This document shows positions 35,849-45,057 of a stretch of DNA of 64,000 bases, one piece after another; the stretch's first letter is position 1; every line of letters begins with the position of its first letter. Both the position numbers and the translations under genes were made by a program. The notes beneath the pieces were generated by a model that saw only the letters and a list, made by a program, of their open reading frames with translations, did not search any database and had not been told where the DNA came from. The stretch comes from Couchioplanes azureus (GTDB lineage: Bacteria > Actinomycetota > Actinomycetes > Mycobacteriales > Micromonosporaceae), in the NCBI RefSeq assembly GCF_014648355.1, contig NZ_BMQY01000001.1:496001-560000 (forward strand). Direction: 5' to 3'.

Positions 35849-37117
35849 ATGAGGCGATTCCGCATCGCTCTCGCCGCCCTGGCCCTGGCCGCCGCAACGA
35901 CCGCCTGCGACGGTGGCGGGGGCAGTGGGGGCGGCGGAAACACCCCCGGCGTGACCGACACCGAGATCCTCGTCGGCACGCACATGCCCCTCACCGGCCC
36001 GGCGGCGGCCGGCTATTCGAAGATCGCACCGGCGACCAGGGCCTACTTCGACTATGTCAACGCCAACGGCGGCGTGCACGGCCGCGCCATCACCTACAAG
36101 ATCATGGACGACACCTACAACCCGGCGACCACCCAGCAGGTGGTGCGCGAGCTCGTGCTGCAGGACCGGGTCTTCGCGATCCTCAACGGACTGGGCACGC
36201 CCACCCACACCGGCGTCCTGGACTTCCTGAAGACCAACCGGGTCCCGGACCTCTTCGTGGCCTCGGGCAGTCGCAGCTGGAACCAGCCGGACAAGTATCC
36301 CGGCACCTTCGGGCTCAATGTGGACTACACGGTGGAGGGCAAGATCCTCGCCACCCACGTGAAGCAGAGCCAGGGCGGCCGGAAGGTCTGCTTCCTCGGG
36401 CAGGACGACGACTTCGGCCGCGACAGCCTCGCCGGCATCGAGAAGGTTCTCGGCCCGGTCGCGGCGAAGCAGTCGTACGTGACCAGCAACCCCAACGTCG
36501 GCCCGCAGCTGGGCGCACTGAAGCAGGCCGGCTGCCAGGTCGTCATGCTCGCGACCGTGCCGGGCTTCACCGCGCTGACCCTCGGCACCGCCGCGAAGAT
36601 CGGCTTCCAGCCGCAGTTCGTGGTCTCGCAGGTCGGTGCCGACCTGACCACCCTGGCGAAGCAGCTCGGCCCGGCCGCCGGGCTGACCGAGGGCATGGTC
36701 TCGGCCAACTACCTGCCGTTGAGCACCGATGACGCCGACCCGTGGATCCAGCTCTTCAAGCGGGTCAACGCGCAGCACAACAACAACGCGGAGTTCGACA
36801 ACAACATCGTCTACGGCATGTCGGTGGGATACTTGTTCGTGCAGACGCTGCAGGCCGCCGGCCGGAACCTGACCCGGGACGGGCTGATCACGGCGGTGGA
36901 GAAGGGCGGCTTCCAAGGGCCGGGATTCGCCCCGCTGAGGTTCTCCGCCGACGATCATTCCGGGTACGGCGGGCAGCGGCTGAGCCGGGTCCAGGGCGGC
37001 CGCCAGGCCTACTTCGGCACCGTCCAGGAAACCGATGACGGCGACGGCCCGGTGCGGGCGTACGTGGCCAACCCGGCCATCCCGCCGCAGAACGGCATCC
37101 CGGCAGCGCCTCGATAG
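35849..37117 (+). CDS. ABC transporter substrate-binding lipoprotein (LivK/HAAT type)
   Basis: 422 residues. A signal peptide ends in the lipobox ATTAC (cysteine at about residue 23), so the receptor is a lipoprotein on the outer face of the membrane. A glycine-rich linker leads into a periplasmic-binding fold type I: VTDTEILVGTHMPLTGPAAA, NANGGVHGRAITYKIMDD, RKVCFLGQDDDFGRDSLAG. This family binds branched-chain amino acids, amides, short-chain or aromatic carboxylates, so the ligand cannot be named. Here the neighbours point to a carboxylic acid. Preceded by GGAG seven bases before the ATG. Confidence 0.93.
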   Translation: MRRFRIALAALALAAATTACDGGGGSGGGGNTPGVTDTEILVGTHMPLTGPAAAGYSKIAPATRAYFDYVNANGGVHGRAITYKIMDDTYNPATTQQVVRELVLQDRVFAILNGLGTPTHTGVLDFLKTNRVPDLFVASGSRSWNQPDKYPGTFGLNVDYTVEGKILATHVKQSQGGRKVCFLGQDDDFGRDSLAGIEKVLGPVAAKQSYVTSNPNVGPQLGALKQAGCQVVMLATVPGFTALTLGTAAKIGFQPQFVVSQVGADLTTLAKQLGPAAGLTEGMVSANYLPLSTDDADPWIQLFKRVNAQHNNNAEFDNNIVYGMSVGYLFVQTLQAAGRNLTRDGLITAVEKGGFQGPGFAPLRFSADDHSGYGGQRLSRVQGGRQAYFGTVQETDDGDGPVRAYVANPAIPPQNGIPAAPR

Positions 37118-37170
37118 CACATCGGTAAGGAAAGCGAAACGGTTGCGGCTCGCCGCCGGCCGATGCAGGG

Positions 37171-37199
37171 TTGGCGGCGGGATGGTTACTCACTAGTAT
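37171..37199 (+). promoter_or_regulatory. promoter candidate upstream of the SDR genes
   Basis: TTGGCG (37171-37176) and TAGTAT (37194-37199) are 17 bases apart. The half-site CACTAG (37191-37196) overlaps the -10 and recurs from the operator at 32399, so the same repressor may act here. Confidence 0.45.
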
Positions 37200-37238
37200 C
37201 CAGCACTAAGCGTGCAAGATCTTTGGGGGTTCTACCGG

Positions 37239-37988
37239 ATGTCGAAGCTCTCGGGTGCCGTCGCGATCGTCACGGGCGCCAGCCGCGGAATCGGGTTTGC
37301 GATAGCGCAGCGCTTCGTCGCCGAGGGCGCGCGGGTGTGCATCACCGGCCGCGACACGGAGGCCCTGGAAACCGCGGTCAAGGAACTGGGCGGCGCCGAC
37401 GTCGCCATCGGAGTGCCCGGCAAGGGCGACGACGCCGACCACCGCGCCGCCGTCGTCGACGCCGTTCGGGACGCCTTCGGGCCCGTCTCCATCCTGGTCA
37501 ACAACGTGGGCATCAACCCCGCGTACGGGCCGCTCGCGGGGCTCGACCTCGGCGCCGCGCGCAAGATGGTCGACGTCAACGTGCTCGGCACGCTCGGATG
37601 GGTGCAGGAGGCGCTGCGGGGCGGCCTGGACGGCGGCTCGATCGTGAACATCTCGTCGGTATCCGGCGTGCGCCCGGCGCCCGGCATCGCGTTCTACGGC
37701 GTCACCAAGGCCGCGCTCATCCACCTCACCGAGGAGCTGGCCGTCGAGCTCGCGCCGGCGGTCCGGGTCAACGCGGTCGCGCCGGCGGTGGTCAAGACGA
37801 GGTTCGCGACCGCACTGTACGAGGGACGCGAGGAGAAGGTGGCCGCCACCTATCCGCTCAAGCGCCTCGGCACGCCGGAGGACATCGCCGGGGCGGTGGC
37901 CTTCCTCTGCTCGCCCGACGCCGCCTGGATCACCGGCCAGACCCTCGTCGTCGACGGCGGCCTCACGCTGACCGGGGCGGTCCAGTGA
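37239..37988 (+). CDS. SDR family oxidoreductase (FabG-like)
   Basis: 249 residues. The cofactor loop is TGASRGIGFAIAQ, followed by NNVGIN and the catalytic S and YxxxK in NISSVSGVRPAPGIAFYGVTK. The closing motif DAAWITGQTLVVDGG is typical of FabG-like 3-ketoacyl or hydroxyacyl dehydrogenases. In this cluster it may interconvert a keto- and hydroxyacyl-CoA. The ATG at 37239 is chosen over an upstream GTG because the latter lies at the likely transcription start. Its stop overlaps the next SDR start (GTGA). Confidence 0.92.
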   Translation: MSKLSGAVAIVTGASRGIGFAIAQRFVAEGARVCITGRDTEALETAVKELGGADVAIGVPGKGDDADHRAAVVDAVRDAFGPVSILVNNVGINPAYGPLAGLDLGAARKMVDVNVLGTLGWVQEALRGGLDGGSIVNISSVSGVRPAPGIAFYGVTKAALIHLTEELAVELAPAVRVNAVAPAVVKTRFATALYEGREEKVAATYPLKRLGTPEDIAGAVAFLCSPDAAWITGQTLVVDGGLTLTGAVQ

Positions 37989-38758
37989 TCCGGCGCGTGG
38001 TCGTCACCGGGGCGGGCGGCGGCATCGGCGCCGCCATGGCGCGGCGGTTCGCGGCCGACGGCGCCCGGGTGGTCGTCAACGACCTCGACGAGGCGGCCGC
38101 GGCCGTCGTCGCCGCCGAGATCGGGGGCATCGCCGTCCCGGGTGACGCCGGCGACGAGGCGGACGTGCGCCGGCTCGTGGACACCGCGTGGGAGGAGCTC
38201 GGCGGTTGCGACCTGTTCTGCGCCAACGCCGGCATCCTCACCGGCGGGTCGGCCGACGCACCGGACGCCGAGTGGGCGAAGGCGTGGCAGATCAACGTCA
38301 TGTCCCACGTGTACGTGGCCCGCGCGCTGCTTCCCCGCTGGCTGGACTCGGACGGCGGCCGGCTGCTCTTCACCGTCTCCGCGGCCGGGCTGCTCACGCT
38401 GCTCGGTTCGGCGCCGTACTCGGTCACCAAGCACGCCGCTCTCGGCTTCGCGGAATGGCTCCGGGCGACGTACGCCCACCGCGGCATCACCGTGCAGGCG
38501 CTGTGCCCCCAGGGTGTCAACACCGCCATGATGACCGACGGCGGCGAGAGCGCGAGCCGGGCGATCCTCGCCGCGAGTGCGCTCGAGCCCGAACAGGTGG
38601 CGGCGGTGGTGGCCGAGGCGGTGCGCGGCGACAGCTTCCTGATCCTGCCGCACGCCGAGGTGGCCGATTTCTACCGGGTCCGGGCCACCGACACCGACCG
38701 CTGGCTCGGCGGCATGAACAAGGTCCAGCGCGGCTTCGACGCGGCGGTGCACCCATGA
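37985..38758 (+). CDS. SDR family oxidoreductase
   Basis: 257 residues from GTG 37985. TGAGGGIGAAMARRF binds the cofactor, with NDLDEA suggesting an NAD preference; CANAGI and the catalytic YSVTK follow. Unlike its neighbour it has a C-terminal extension (LPHAEVADFYRVRATDTDRW and the GGMNKVQRGF region) found in SDRs that travel with acyl-CoA dehydrogenases. It overlaps both adjacent genes by four bases, so the chain SDR-SDR-kinase is translationally coupled. Confidence 0.9.
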   Translation: MIRRVVVTGAGGGIGAAMARRFAADGARVVVNDLDEAAAAVVAAEIGGIAVPGDAGDEADVRRLVDTAWEELGGCDLFCANAGILTGGSADAPDAEWAKAWQINVMSHVYVARALLPRWLDSDGGRLLFTVSAAGLLTLLGSAPYSVTKHAALGFAEWLRATYAHRGITVQALCPQGVNTAMMTDGGESASRAILAASALEPEQVAAVVAEAVRGDSFLILPHAEVADFYRVRATDTDRWLGGMNKVQRGFDAAVHP

Positions 38759-39765
38759 GCGGGCCGCGCGGACTCGACCTGGAGCGTCTGCGGGACTACC
38801 TCGGCTCGCCGCCGCTGAGCGCGACGATGTTCGCGGGCGGCCGGTCCAACCTCACCTACGCGGTCACCGACGGCACCCACCGCTGGGTGCTGCGCCGTCC
38901 CCCGCTCGGGCACGTGCTACCGACCGCGCACGACATGTCGCGCGAGCACCGGGTGCTGGACGCGCTCTGCGGTGCCGGCTTCCCCGTACCGCGGCCGGTC
39001 CGGCTCTGCACCGACCCCGACGTCATCGGCGCGCCGTTCTACCTCATGGAGCACGCCGACGGCACCATCCATCGCGACGCCGGCGTCCTGGAGAAGATGG
39101 GCCCGGAGTCGATGCGGCGGCTGGTGCTGTCCCTCGTGGACACCCTGGCCGCCCTGCACTCCCTCGACCCGGCGGGCATCGGGCTCGGCGACTTCGGCCG
39201 GCCCGAGGGCTTCAACGAGCGGCAGGTCCGCCGCTGGAAGAAGCAGCTCGACGCCTCCCGCAGCCGCGACGTGCCGGGCATCGAGGAGCTGCACGCCCGG
39301 CTCGCCGCGGAGGTTCCGGCGGGCGGCCCGGGCGCGGTCGTGCACGGCGACTACCGCCTCGACAACGTGCTGATCGGCGACGAGCTGCAGGTCAACGCGG
39401 TGCTCGACTGGGAGATGTCCACTCTGGGCGATCCGCTGAGCGACCTCGCTCTCCTACTGGTCTACGCCGGTCGGCCGCTGCTGCTCGGCGACGGCGGTCC
39501 GCGCAGCCCGCTCTCCGTGCCGGGTCACCCCGGGCTGACGGAGATAGCCGACCACTATGCCGAACGCTCCGGGCGCGACGTCTCGGACCTCCACTGGTAC
39601 GTGGCGTTCGCCGCATTCAAGCTCGCCGTGATCCTCGAGGGCGTGCACTACCGATACGTTCAAGGGAAGACGGTGGGTGAGGGCTTCGACACTGTCGGCG
39701 CGATGGTGGCACCCCTCGTCGCGCAGGGACACGAGTCGCTGGACGGGACGCTGGAGGCAAGCTGA
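38755..39765 (+). CDS. APH-family phosphotransferase (ACAD10/LvaA-like acyl kinase candidate)
   Basis: 336 residues with the aminoglycoside phosphotransferase fold. An N-terminal lobe ([15 protein letters not shown] and [19 protein letters not shown]), the catalytic loop [14 protein letters not shown] and the metal-binding [20 protein letters not shown] are clear. This subgroup sits beside acyl-CoA dehydrogenases; its animal counterpart is the kinase domain of ACAD10/11 and its Pseudomonas counterpart LvaA, which phosphorylate the 4-hydroxyl of 4-hydroxyacyl-CoAs. It is not expected to be an antibiotic-resistance enzyme. The last base of its stop is shared with the next ATG. Confidence 0.88.
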   Translation: MSGPRGLDLERLRDYLGSPPLSATMFAGGRSNLTYAVTDGTHRWVLRRPPLGHVLPTAHDMSREHRVLDALCGAGFPVPRPVRLCTDPDVIGAPFYLMEHADGTIHRDAGVLEKMGPESMRRLVLSLVDTLAALHSLDPAGIGLGDFGRPEGFNERQVRRWKKQLDASRSRDVPGIEELHARLAAEVPAGGPGAVVHGDYRLDNVLIGDELQVNAVLDWEMSTLGDPLSDLALLLVYAGRPLLLGDGGPRSPLSVPGHPGLTEIADHYAERSGRDVSDLHWYVAFAAFKLAVILEGVHYRYVQGKTVGEGFDTVGAMVAPLVAQGHESLDGTLEAS

Positions 39766-40970
39766 TGGACTTCGCGTTCGACGAGAAGACCGAGGACTAC
39801 CGCAAGCGGCTGCTCGCCTTCATGGACGAGTGGGTCTACCCCGCCGAGGAGGACTTCCACGCCTCGTACGCGGGAGACTGGTCCCCGCCGCCGGTGATCG
39901 CGCGGTTGCGGGAGAAGGCGAAGCTCGCGGGCCTGTGGAACCTGTTCCTGCCCGGCGAGCACGGCGCCGGCCTGACCAACCTCCAGTACGCGCCGCTGGC
40001 CGAGCTGACCGGCCGCAGCCCCTCCATCGCCCCGGCCGCCCTGAACTGCGCGGCACCGGACACCGGCAACATGGAGGTCCTGGCCCAGTTCGGCAGCCCC
40101 GAGCAGCAGGAGCGCTGGCTGCGGCCGCTGCTCGACGGCACCATCCGCTCGGCGTTCGCGATGACCGAGCCGCAGGTCGCCTCCTCGGACGCCACCAACA
40201 TCGGCACCCGCATCGCCCGCGAGGGCGACGAGTACGTCATCACCGGCCGCAAGTTCTACATCTCCGGCGCGATGAACCCGAACTGCCAGATCTTCATCGT
40301 CATGGGCAAGACCGACCCGGGGGCCGCGCGCCACGTGCAGCAGAGCATGATCCTCGTGCCCCGCGACACCCCCGGCCTGACGATCCGGCGGGGCATGGAG
40401 GTCTTCGGCTACGACGACGGCGACCACGGTGGCCACGCCGAGATGACCTTCGACGGGGTACGGGTGCCGGCCGCCAACCTCATCGGCGAGGAGGGCTCCG
40501 GCTTCGCGATCTCCCAGGCCCGCCTCGGCCCCGGCCGGATCCACCACTGCATGCGGCTCATCGGCATGGCCGAGCGGGCGCTCGAGCTGATGTGCACCCG
40601 GTCGCTGGTGCGGACCCCGTTCGGCAAGCCCCTCGCCGACCAGGGCGTGGTGCAGGAGTGGATCGCCGAGTCCCGGGTCCGGATCGAACAGGCCCGGCTG
40701 CTGGTCCTCAAGGCGGCCTGGCTGATGGACACCGTCGGCAACAAGGGCGCGCACACCGAGATCCAGGCCATCAAGATCGCGGTGCCGGCCACCGCCGAGT
40801 GGGTCGTGGACAAGGCCATCCAGACGTACGGCGCGGCCGGCGTCGGCCAGGACACCCCGCTCGCCCGCCTCTGGGCCGCCGCCCGCACGCTGCGCCTCGC
40901 CGACGGACCGGACGAGGTGCACAAGCGCTCCCTGGCCCGCCGCGAGCTCGCCGGCTACCGAACCCCATAG
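39765..40970 (+). CDS. acyl-CoA dehydrogenase of the ACAD10/11-like group
   Basis: 401 residues. Acyl-CoA dehydrogenase landmarks include [39 protein letters not shown] and [20 protein letters not shown]. In place of the usual C-terminal YEGTxE catalytic glutamate segment the sequence reads [16 protein letters not shown]. This ADGPDEVH variant is characteristic of ACAD10/11-like enzymes that act after phosphorylation of a 4-hydroxyacyl-CoA. Its gene neighbour is the matching kinase. The C-terminal codons (ELAGYRTP) start a run of imperfect DNA repeats that continues past the stop. Confidence 0.9.
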   Translation: MDFAFDEKTEDYRKRLLAFMDEWVYPAEEDFHASYAGDWSPPPVIARLREKAKLAGLWNLFLPGEHGAGLTNLQYAPLAELTGRSPSIAPAALNCAAPDTGNMEVLAQFGSPEQQERWLRPLLDGTIRSAFAMTEPQVASSDATNIGTRIAREGDEYVITGRKFYISGAMNPNCQIFIVMGKTDPGAARHVQQSMILVPRDTPGLTIRRGMEVFGYDDGDHGGHAEMTFDGVRVPAANLIGEEGSGFAISQARLGPGRIHHCMRLIGMAERALELMCTRSLVRTPFGKPLADQGVVQEWIAESRVRIEQARLLVLKAAWLMDTVGNKGAHTEIQAIKIAVPATAEWVVDKAIQTYGAAGVGQDTPLARLWAAARTLRLADGPDEVHKRSLARRELAGYRTP

Positions 40971-41053
40971 CCGGGCTCGCCGGCTACCGAAACCCGGGGC
41001 GAGCTCGGCTACCGGAACCCCTGGCCGAGCTCACCGGCTACCGAATCCTGTCC
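40944..41053 (+). repeat. four imperfect tandem repeats across the acyl-CoA dehydrogenase stop
   Basis: GAGCTCGCCGGCTACCGAAC or a near copy recurs four times at about 27-bp spacing (starts near 40944, 40973, 41001 and 41027). The first copy encodes the last residues of the dehydrogenase; the others lie in the gap before the TetR gene. Confidence 0.85.
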
Positions 41054-41077
41054 GCCAGATACCACCGGAGCGTCGTG

Positions 41078-41671
41078 ATGCCGGCCGCCTCACCCCAACC
41101 ACCGCAGCGCATCGACGGGCGCACCGCCCGCGCCGAGCGCACCCGGGCCGCGATCGTCGACGCCCACGTGACGCTGCTCCGCGAGGGCGACCTGCGCCCG
41201 ACCGCGGACCGCATCGCCAAGCGGGCGGGCGTCTCGCTGCGCGCCCTGTGGAGCCACTTCGCCGACATGGAGGCGCTCTTCGCCGCCAGCGGCCAGCTCA
41301 CCCTGAACCAGCGCGACGACATCCAGGAGCCGATCCCGGCCGACCTGCCGCTCGAGCGCCGCATCGAGCTGTACTGCCACCAGCGCGCCCGCCAGCTGGA
41401 GCACATCGCCCCGATCGCCCGGGCGTCGTCGCTCAAGGAGCCCTTCTCCCCGGCCCTGCAGAGCTACCGGCGCATCCATGTCCAGCGGGTCCGCGACGAG
41501 CTGAAGTCGCTCTTCGCCCGCGAGATCGACGGCGACGAGGACACGCTGAACGCCCTGACGGCCGCCGCCATGTGGCCGACCTGGGGCACCCTGCGCGACG
41601 CCATGGGCCTCGACCCGGCCGCGGCCCGCGCCGCCCTCGCCCGGATCGTCCGTTCAGCACTGGGCCGCTGA
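41078..41671 (+). CDS. TetR/AcrR family transcriptional regulator
   Basis: 197 residues. The helix-turn-helix is RTRAAIVDAHVTLLREGDLRPTADRIAKRAGVSLRALWSHF, here about residues 19-60, followed by a ligand-binding helical domain. The ATG at 41078 has CGGAG seven bases upstream; the open frame reaches far back only because the preceding gene is read in another frame. It follows the acyl-CoA dehydrogenase on the same strand and is a likely repressor of the cluster, binding the CACTAGG palindrome at 32399 or a related site. The ligand could be an acyl-CoA. Confidence 0.88.
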   Translation: MPAASPQPPQRIDGRTARAERTRAAIVDAHVTLLREGDLRPTADRIAKRAGVSLRALWSHFADMEALFAASGQLTLNQRDDIQEPIPADLPLERRIELYCHQRARQLEHIAPIARASSLKEPFSPALQSYRRIHVQRVRDELKSLFAREIDGDEDTLNALTAAAMWPTWGTLRDAMGLDPAAARAALARIVRSALGR

Positions 41672-41763
41672 GGAAGGCCGCCCGGCCGCTGAGGGACAGA
41701 TCACTGGACACCCGAGCGGCTCCTTTTCTGCAACCCCGGGGCGCCGCGGCCGATAACAAGGCC

Positions 41764-42015
41764 ATGCGCACCTTCGAGCGGAACCCGGCAGGCGGCGTCG
41801 GCGAACCCGATCCCGCGGACCTGGCGCGCCTGGTCGCGGCCGGGGAGAAGCTGGTGCACGCCCACTTCGCGACGCTCCGCGACCTGGGCATCGCCCGGCC
41901 CGCCCCGGAACTGCCGGCCGGCGTCCTGCTGCACCAGCTCGACCAGGTCCAGACCCATCTAGACCGCCTGCGCCACACCCTGGGCGCGCCGGCACCGACC
42001 CGCCCGGGCGGTTGA
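41764..42015 (+). CDS. hypothetical small protein
   Basis: 83 residues, MRTFERNPAGGVGEPDPADL at the start, then a helical segment (LARLVAAGEKLVHAHFATLRDLGI) and a second helix (LLHQLDQVQTHLDRLRHTLG). No membrane segment and no family recognised. AAGG lies a few bases before the ATG, and codon bias is normal. It converges on egtD with 20 bp between. Function unknown. Confidence 0.5.
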   Translation: MRTFERNPAGGVGEPDPADLARLVAAGEKLVHAHFATLRDLGIARPAPELPAGVLLHQLDQVQTHLDRLRHTLGAPAPTRPGG

Positions 42016-42035
42016 CGGCGGGCCGGCACCGCGGC

Positions 42036-43001
42036 TCAGGCGGTGACGGCCTGGGCCAGGGAGACGCCGAACAGGCTCTCCGGATCGGTCCACCAGTGCC
42101 GCAGCGCGAACCCGGCCCGCGCCAGCTCCGCCTCCAGCCCCGCGCGCCGGAACTTCGCCGAGATCTCCGTACGCATCTCCTCCCCCGCCGCGAAGTCCAC
42201 CGTCAGCCCCAGCTCGGCGACCCGCACCCGCTGCGCCGACGTCGCCCGCAGGCGCATCTCGATCCACTCCTGCTCGGCGTCCCAGAGCGCCACGTGTTCG
42301 AATGCCGAGACGTCGAAGTCCGCCCCGAGCCGCCGGTTGATCACGTGCAGCACGTTGCGGTTGAACTCGGCCGTCACCCCCGCCGCGTCGTCGTACGCCG
42401 GCACCACCACGGCCGGGTCCTTGACCAGGTCGGTGCCGAGCAGCAGCCACTCGCCCTCGTGCAGCACCCCGCGCAGCGCGGTCAGGAACGTCGCGCGCTC
42501 GGCCGGGTCGAGGTTGCCGATGGTGCCGCCGAGGAACGCCACGACCCGGCTGTCGCCGTCCGGGATGTGATGCAGGTGGCGGGTCATGTCGCCGACCACC
42601 CCGCGTACGGTCAGACCGGGATAGTCCACCGCCAGCCCCTCGACCGCGTCGGCGAGGGCCGAGCCCGAGACGTCCAGCGGCACGAAGGCGCCCAGGGTGC
42701 CGCGCCGCAGCAGCGCGTCCAGCAGCAGGCGGGTCTTCTCCGAGGAGCCGGAGCCGAGCTCCACCAGCGTCTTCGCCTCGGTGAGCCGGGCCAACTCGGG
42801 CGCCCGGGCCGCCAGGATGGACCGCTCGGTCCGCGTCGGGTAGTACTCCTGCAGGCGGGTGATCTGCTCGAAGAGGTCGCTGCCGCGGGCGTCGTAGAAC
42901 CACTTGGGCGGCAGCCACTTCGGTGCGGCGGTCAGTCCGGTGGCCACGTCGGCGCGCAGCTCGCGGTCGATGTCGCTCTCGTCGAGGTGGATCTCGAGCA
43001 T
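42036..43001 (-). CDS. egtD: L-histidine N(alpha)-methyltransferase EgtD
   Basis: 321 residues. SAM-dependent methyltransferase of the EgtD family: PPKWFYDARGSDLFEQITRL, YYPTRTERSIL, LVELGSGSSEKTRLLLDAL (SAM loop) and VAFLGGTIGNLDPAER. It trimethylates histidine to hercynine, the first step of ergothioneine synthesis. The ATG at 43001 has AGGGAG nine bases upstream; a GTG at 43007 overlaps the egtC stop and is possible. It is the last gene of egtABCD. Confidence 0.95.
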   Translation of the reverse strand: MLEIHLDESDIDRELRADVATGLTAAPKWLPPKWFYDARGSDLFEQITRLQEYYPTRTERSILAARAPELARLTEAKTLVELGSGSSEKTRLLLDALLRRGTLGAFVPLDVSGSALADAVEGLAVDYPGLTVRGVVGDMTRHLHHIPDGDSRVVAFLGGTIGNLDPAERATFLTALRGVLHEGEWLLLGTDLVKDPAVVVPAYDDAAGVTAEFNRNVLHVINRRLGADFDVSAFEHVALWDAEQEWIEMRLRATSAQRVRVAELGLTVDFAAGEEMRTEISAKFRRAGLEAELARAGFALRHWWTDPESLFGVSLAQAVTA

Positions 43002-43003
43002 GG

Positions 43004-43753
43004 TCACGATCTCCCTAGCGGAGTGAGGTCAAGAGTGGACGGGGTGGCGACGAGCAGCTGACCCTCCGGGACGGGCCGCCACTGCGGGCCGGGATCGAGC
43101 GGTTCGGAGCTGACGAGGACGGCGCCCGCCTCGGCGCGTACGGAGAGCGCGTGCCCGGCGGTGGTGGCGACGATCTGCCGGCCGTCGGTGAGCAGCAGGT
43201 TGAGCCGGGAGCCGGGCGCGGCCGCGGAGACCTGGGCGACGACGTCGGCGACGGCCTCCGCCGCCGGTTTCCCGGCCCGCAGCAGGTTGCGGACCAGCGC
43301 CCACAGCAGCGCGGCGTCGGTCGGCGCGTCGAGCGTGAGCAGATCCGCCACGGGCAGGGCGCCGGCCAGGCCGGCGACCGTGTGCGGCCAGCCGCGCACG
43401 ACACCGTTGTGGCTGAACGCCCAGGGCCCGTCGGTGAACGGCGCCGCCGCCGTCTCCACGACGGGCATGCCCACGGTGGCGGAGCGCACCGCGGCGAGGA
43501 AGCCGGAGCTCACGGTGGCGGCCGCGAGCGCGGGCAGTGCCGTGTCGGACCACAGGGGATGCGCGCGGCGATAACGCACCGGCTCACCGCCGTCGCGCGG
43601 GTACCACGCGACGCCGAAGCCGTCGGCGTTGATGGTGCCGCCGCCGCGCATGTCCCGCGGCGCCCAGGCCTGCCGGACCAGCGCGTGCGGCGCGTCGAAC
43701 AACGGCGGCGACAGGGGCTGCGGCGGGCCCACGTACGCGAGGTGACGGCACAT
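43004..43753 (-). CDS. egtC: ergothioneine biosynthesis amidohydrolase EgtC
   Basis: 249 residues. It begins MCRHLAYVG, so the second residue is the N-terminal nucleophile cysteine of class II glutamine amidotransferase-like hydrolases. FGVAWYPRDGGEPVRYRRAHP, FSHNGVVRGWP and VLVSSEPLD are family-typical. EgtC removes the glutamate from gamma-glutamyl hercynyl-cysteine sulfoxide. Its start shares a base with the egtB stop (TGATG). Confidence 0.95.
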   Translation of the reverse strand: MCRHLAYVGPPQPLSPPLFDAPHALVRQAWAPRDMRGGGTINADGFGVAWYPRDGGEPVRYRRAHPLWSDTALPALAAATVSSGFLAAVRSATVGMPVVETAAAPFTDGPWAFSHNGVVRGWPHTVAGLAGALPVADLLTLDAPTDAALLWALVRNLLRAGKPAAEAVADVVAQVSAAAPGSRLNLLLTDGRQIVATTAGHALSVRAEAGAVLVSSEPLDPGPQWRPVPEGQLLVATPSTLDLTPLGRS

Positions 43754-45057
43754 CAGACGGCCTCCGCGGCCGCGTCGCGGGCGCAGCGGAAGCCGCTGAA
43801 GATCTGCCGCCGGATCGGATGGTCCCAGTTGCGGAAGGTGCCGCGGCACGCCGCCGCGTCGGTGCCGAAGGAGCCGCCGCGCAACACCTTGTAGTCGCCG
43901 CCGAAGAACACCTGCGAATACTCGGCGTACGGGAAGACCTCGAAGCCCGGATAGCCGTGGAAGCCGGTGCTGGTCCACTCCCAGACGTCGCCGATGAGCT
44001 GGTGCACCCCGAGCGGCGAGGCACCGCCGGGGTACGCGCCCACCGGGGCGGGCGCCAGGTGCCGCTGGCCGAGGTTGGCGTGCTCGGGGCCGGGCGCCTC
44101 GTCGCCCCACGGATAGCGGCGCGAGCGGCCGGTGGCGGGATCGTGCCGGGCGGCCTTCTCCCATTCGGCCTCGGTCGGCAGCCGCCGTCCGGCCCAGGAC
44201 GCGTAGGCCTCGGCCTCGAAGTAGCAGACGTGCACCACCGGCTCGTCGGCGACGACCCGCTCGGTACGCCCGAACCGCGTGTACGCCCACCCGTCGCCGT
44301 CCGGCCGCCAGTGCATGGGCGCGGTCAGCCCCGCCTCCTGCCGGTGCGCCCAGCCGCGCTCGCTCCACCACCGCGGGTCGGCGTAGCCACCGTCGGCGAT
44401 GAAGGCCGCGTACTCGGCGTTGGTGACCGGCGCGGCGTCGAGGTAGAACGCCGGTACGTCGACCGGGTGTGCGGGACGCTCGTTGTCCAGCGCCCACGGC
44501 TCGGTGTCGGTCCCCATCGTGAACGGGCCGCCGGGGATCAGCACCTCCCCGGAGACGCTCACCCGGGCCGGCGGCGGGGCCGGCGCCTGCAGCACCGGGG
44601 CGCCGGTGCGGAGCTGGTGCGTGGCGAGCATCGTCTCGTCGTGCTGCTGCTCGTGCTGGACGATCATCCCGAACGCGAACCCGCCGGCGACCAGCCGGCG
44701 GTCGGTCAGCCGTACCCGGTCGAGGACGTTGAGGGCCTTGTCCCGCACCTGGCCGACGTACGCGCGGGCCTCGGCCGGATCGAGCAGCGGCAGCGCGGGA
44801 CGGTTGCGCCGGGGGTGTCTGAAGGCGTCGTAGAGCTCGTCGATGTCGCGGCGCACCGGCTCGCGGCCGCCGACGTCGCGCACCAGCCACAGCTCCTCCT
44901 GGTTGCCGACGTGGGCGAGGTCCCAGACGAGCGGCGACATCAGGGGCGAGTGCTGACGGACGAGGTCGCCGTCGTCGACGGCGTCGGTGAGCAGGGTGGT
45001 CCGCGCTCGCGCGCGTTCCAGTTCGGCGGCGACGGTGAGCCGCAGGTCCTGGGTCAT
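43753..45057 (-). CDS. egtB: ergothioneine biosynthesis sulfoxide synthase EgtB
   Basis: 434 residues. The N-terminal DinB-like domain has the iron site HEQQHDE (HX3HXE, about residues 136-142). The C-terminal formylglycine-generating-enzyme-like domain has GGPFTMGTD, RLPTEAEWEKAARHD, GDVWEWTSTGFHGYPGF and YKVLRGGSFGTD; the tyrosine of EYSQVFFGG corresponds to the catalytic region. It joins gamma-glutamylcysteine to hercynine with oxygen. It overlaps egtA by ATGA. Confidence 0.96.
   Translation of the reverse strand: MTQDLRLTVAAELERARARTTLLTDAVDDGDLVRQHSPLMSPLVWDLAHVGNQEELWLVRDVGGREPVRRDIDELYDAFRHPRRNRPALPLLDPAEARAYVGQVRDKALNVLDRVRLTDRRLVAGGFAFGMIVQHEQQHDETMLATHQLRTGAPVLQAPAPPPARVSVSGEVLIPGGPFTMGTDTEPWALDNERPAHPVDVPAFYLDAAPVTNAEYAAFIADGGYADPRWWSERGWAHRQEAGLTAPMHWRPDGDGWAYTRFGRTERVVADEPVVHVCYFEAEAYASWAGRRLPTEAEWEKAARHDPATGRSRRYPWGDEAPGPEHANLGQRHLAPAPVGAYPGGASPLGVHQLIGDVWEWTSTGFHGYPGFEVFPYAEYSQVFFGGDYKVLRGGSFGTDAAACRGTFRNWDHPIRRQIFSGFRCARDAAAEAV

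Noticed and set aside
38755..39765. APH-fold gene considered as aminoglycoside resistance
   Set aside because: Context with acyl-CoA dehydrogenase and SDRs, and sequence pattern of the ACAD-associated subgroup, indicate a metabolic kinase.
41764..42015. 83-residue gene considered as an LvaB-like partner of the kinase
   Set aside because: It is shorter, separated from the kinase by two genes and shows no shared motif I can name.
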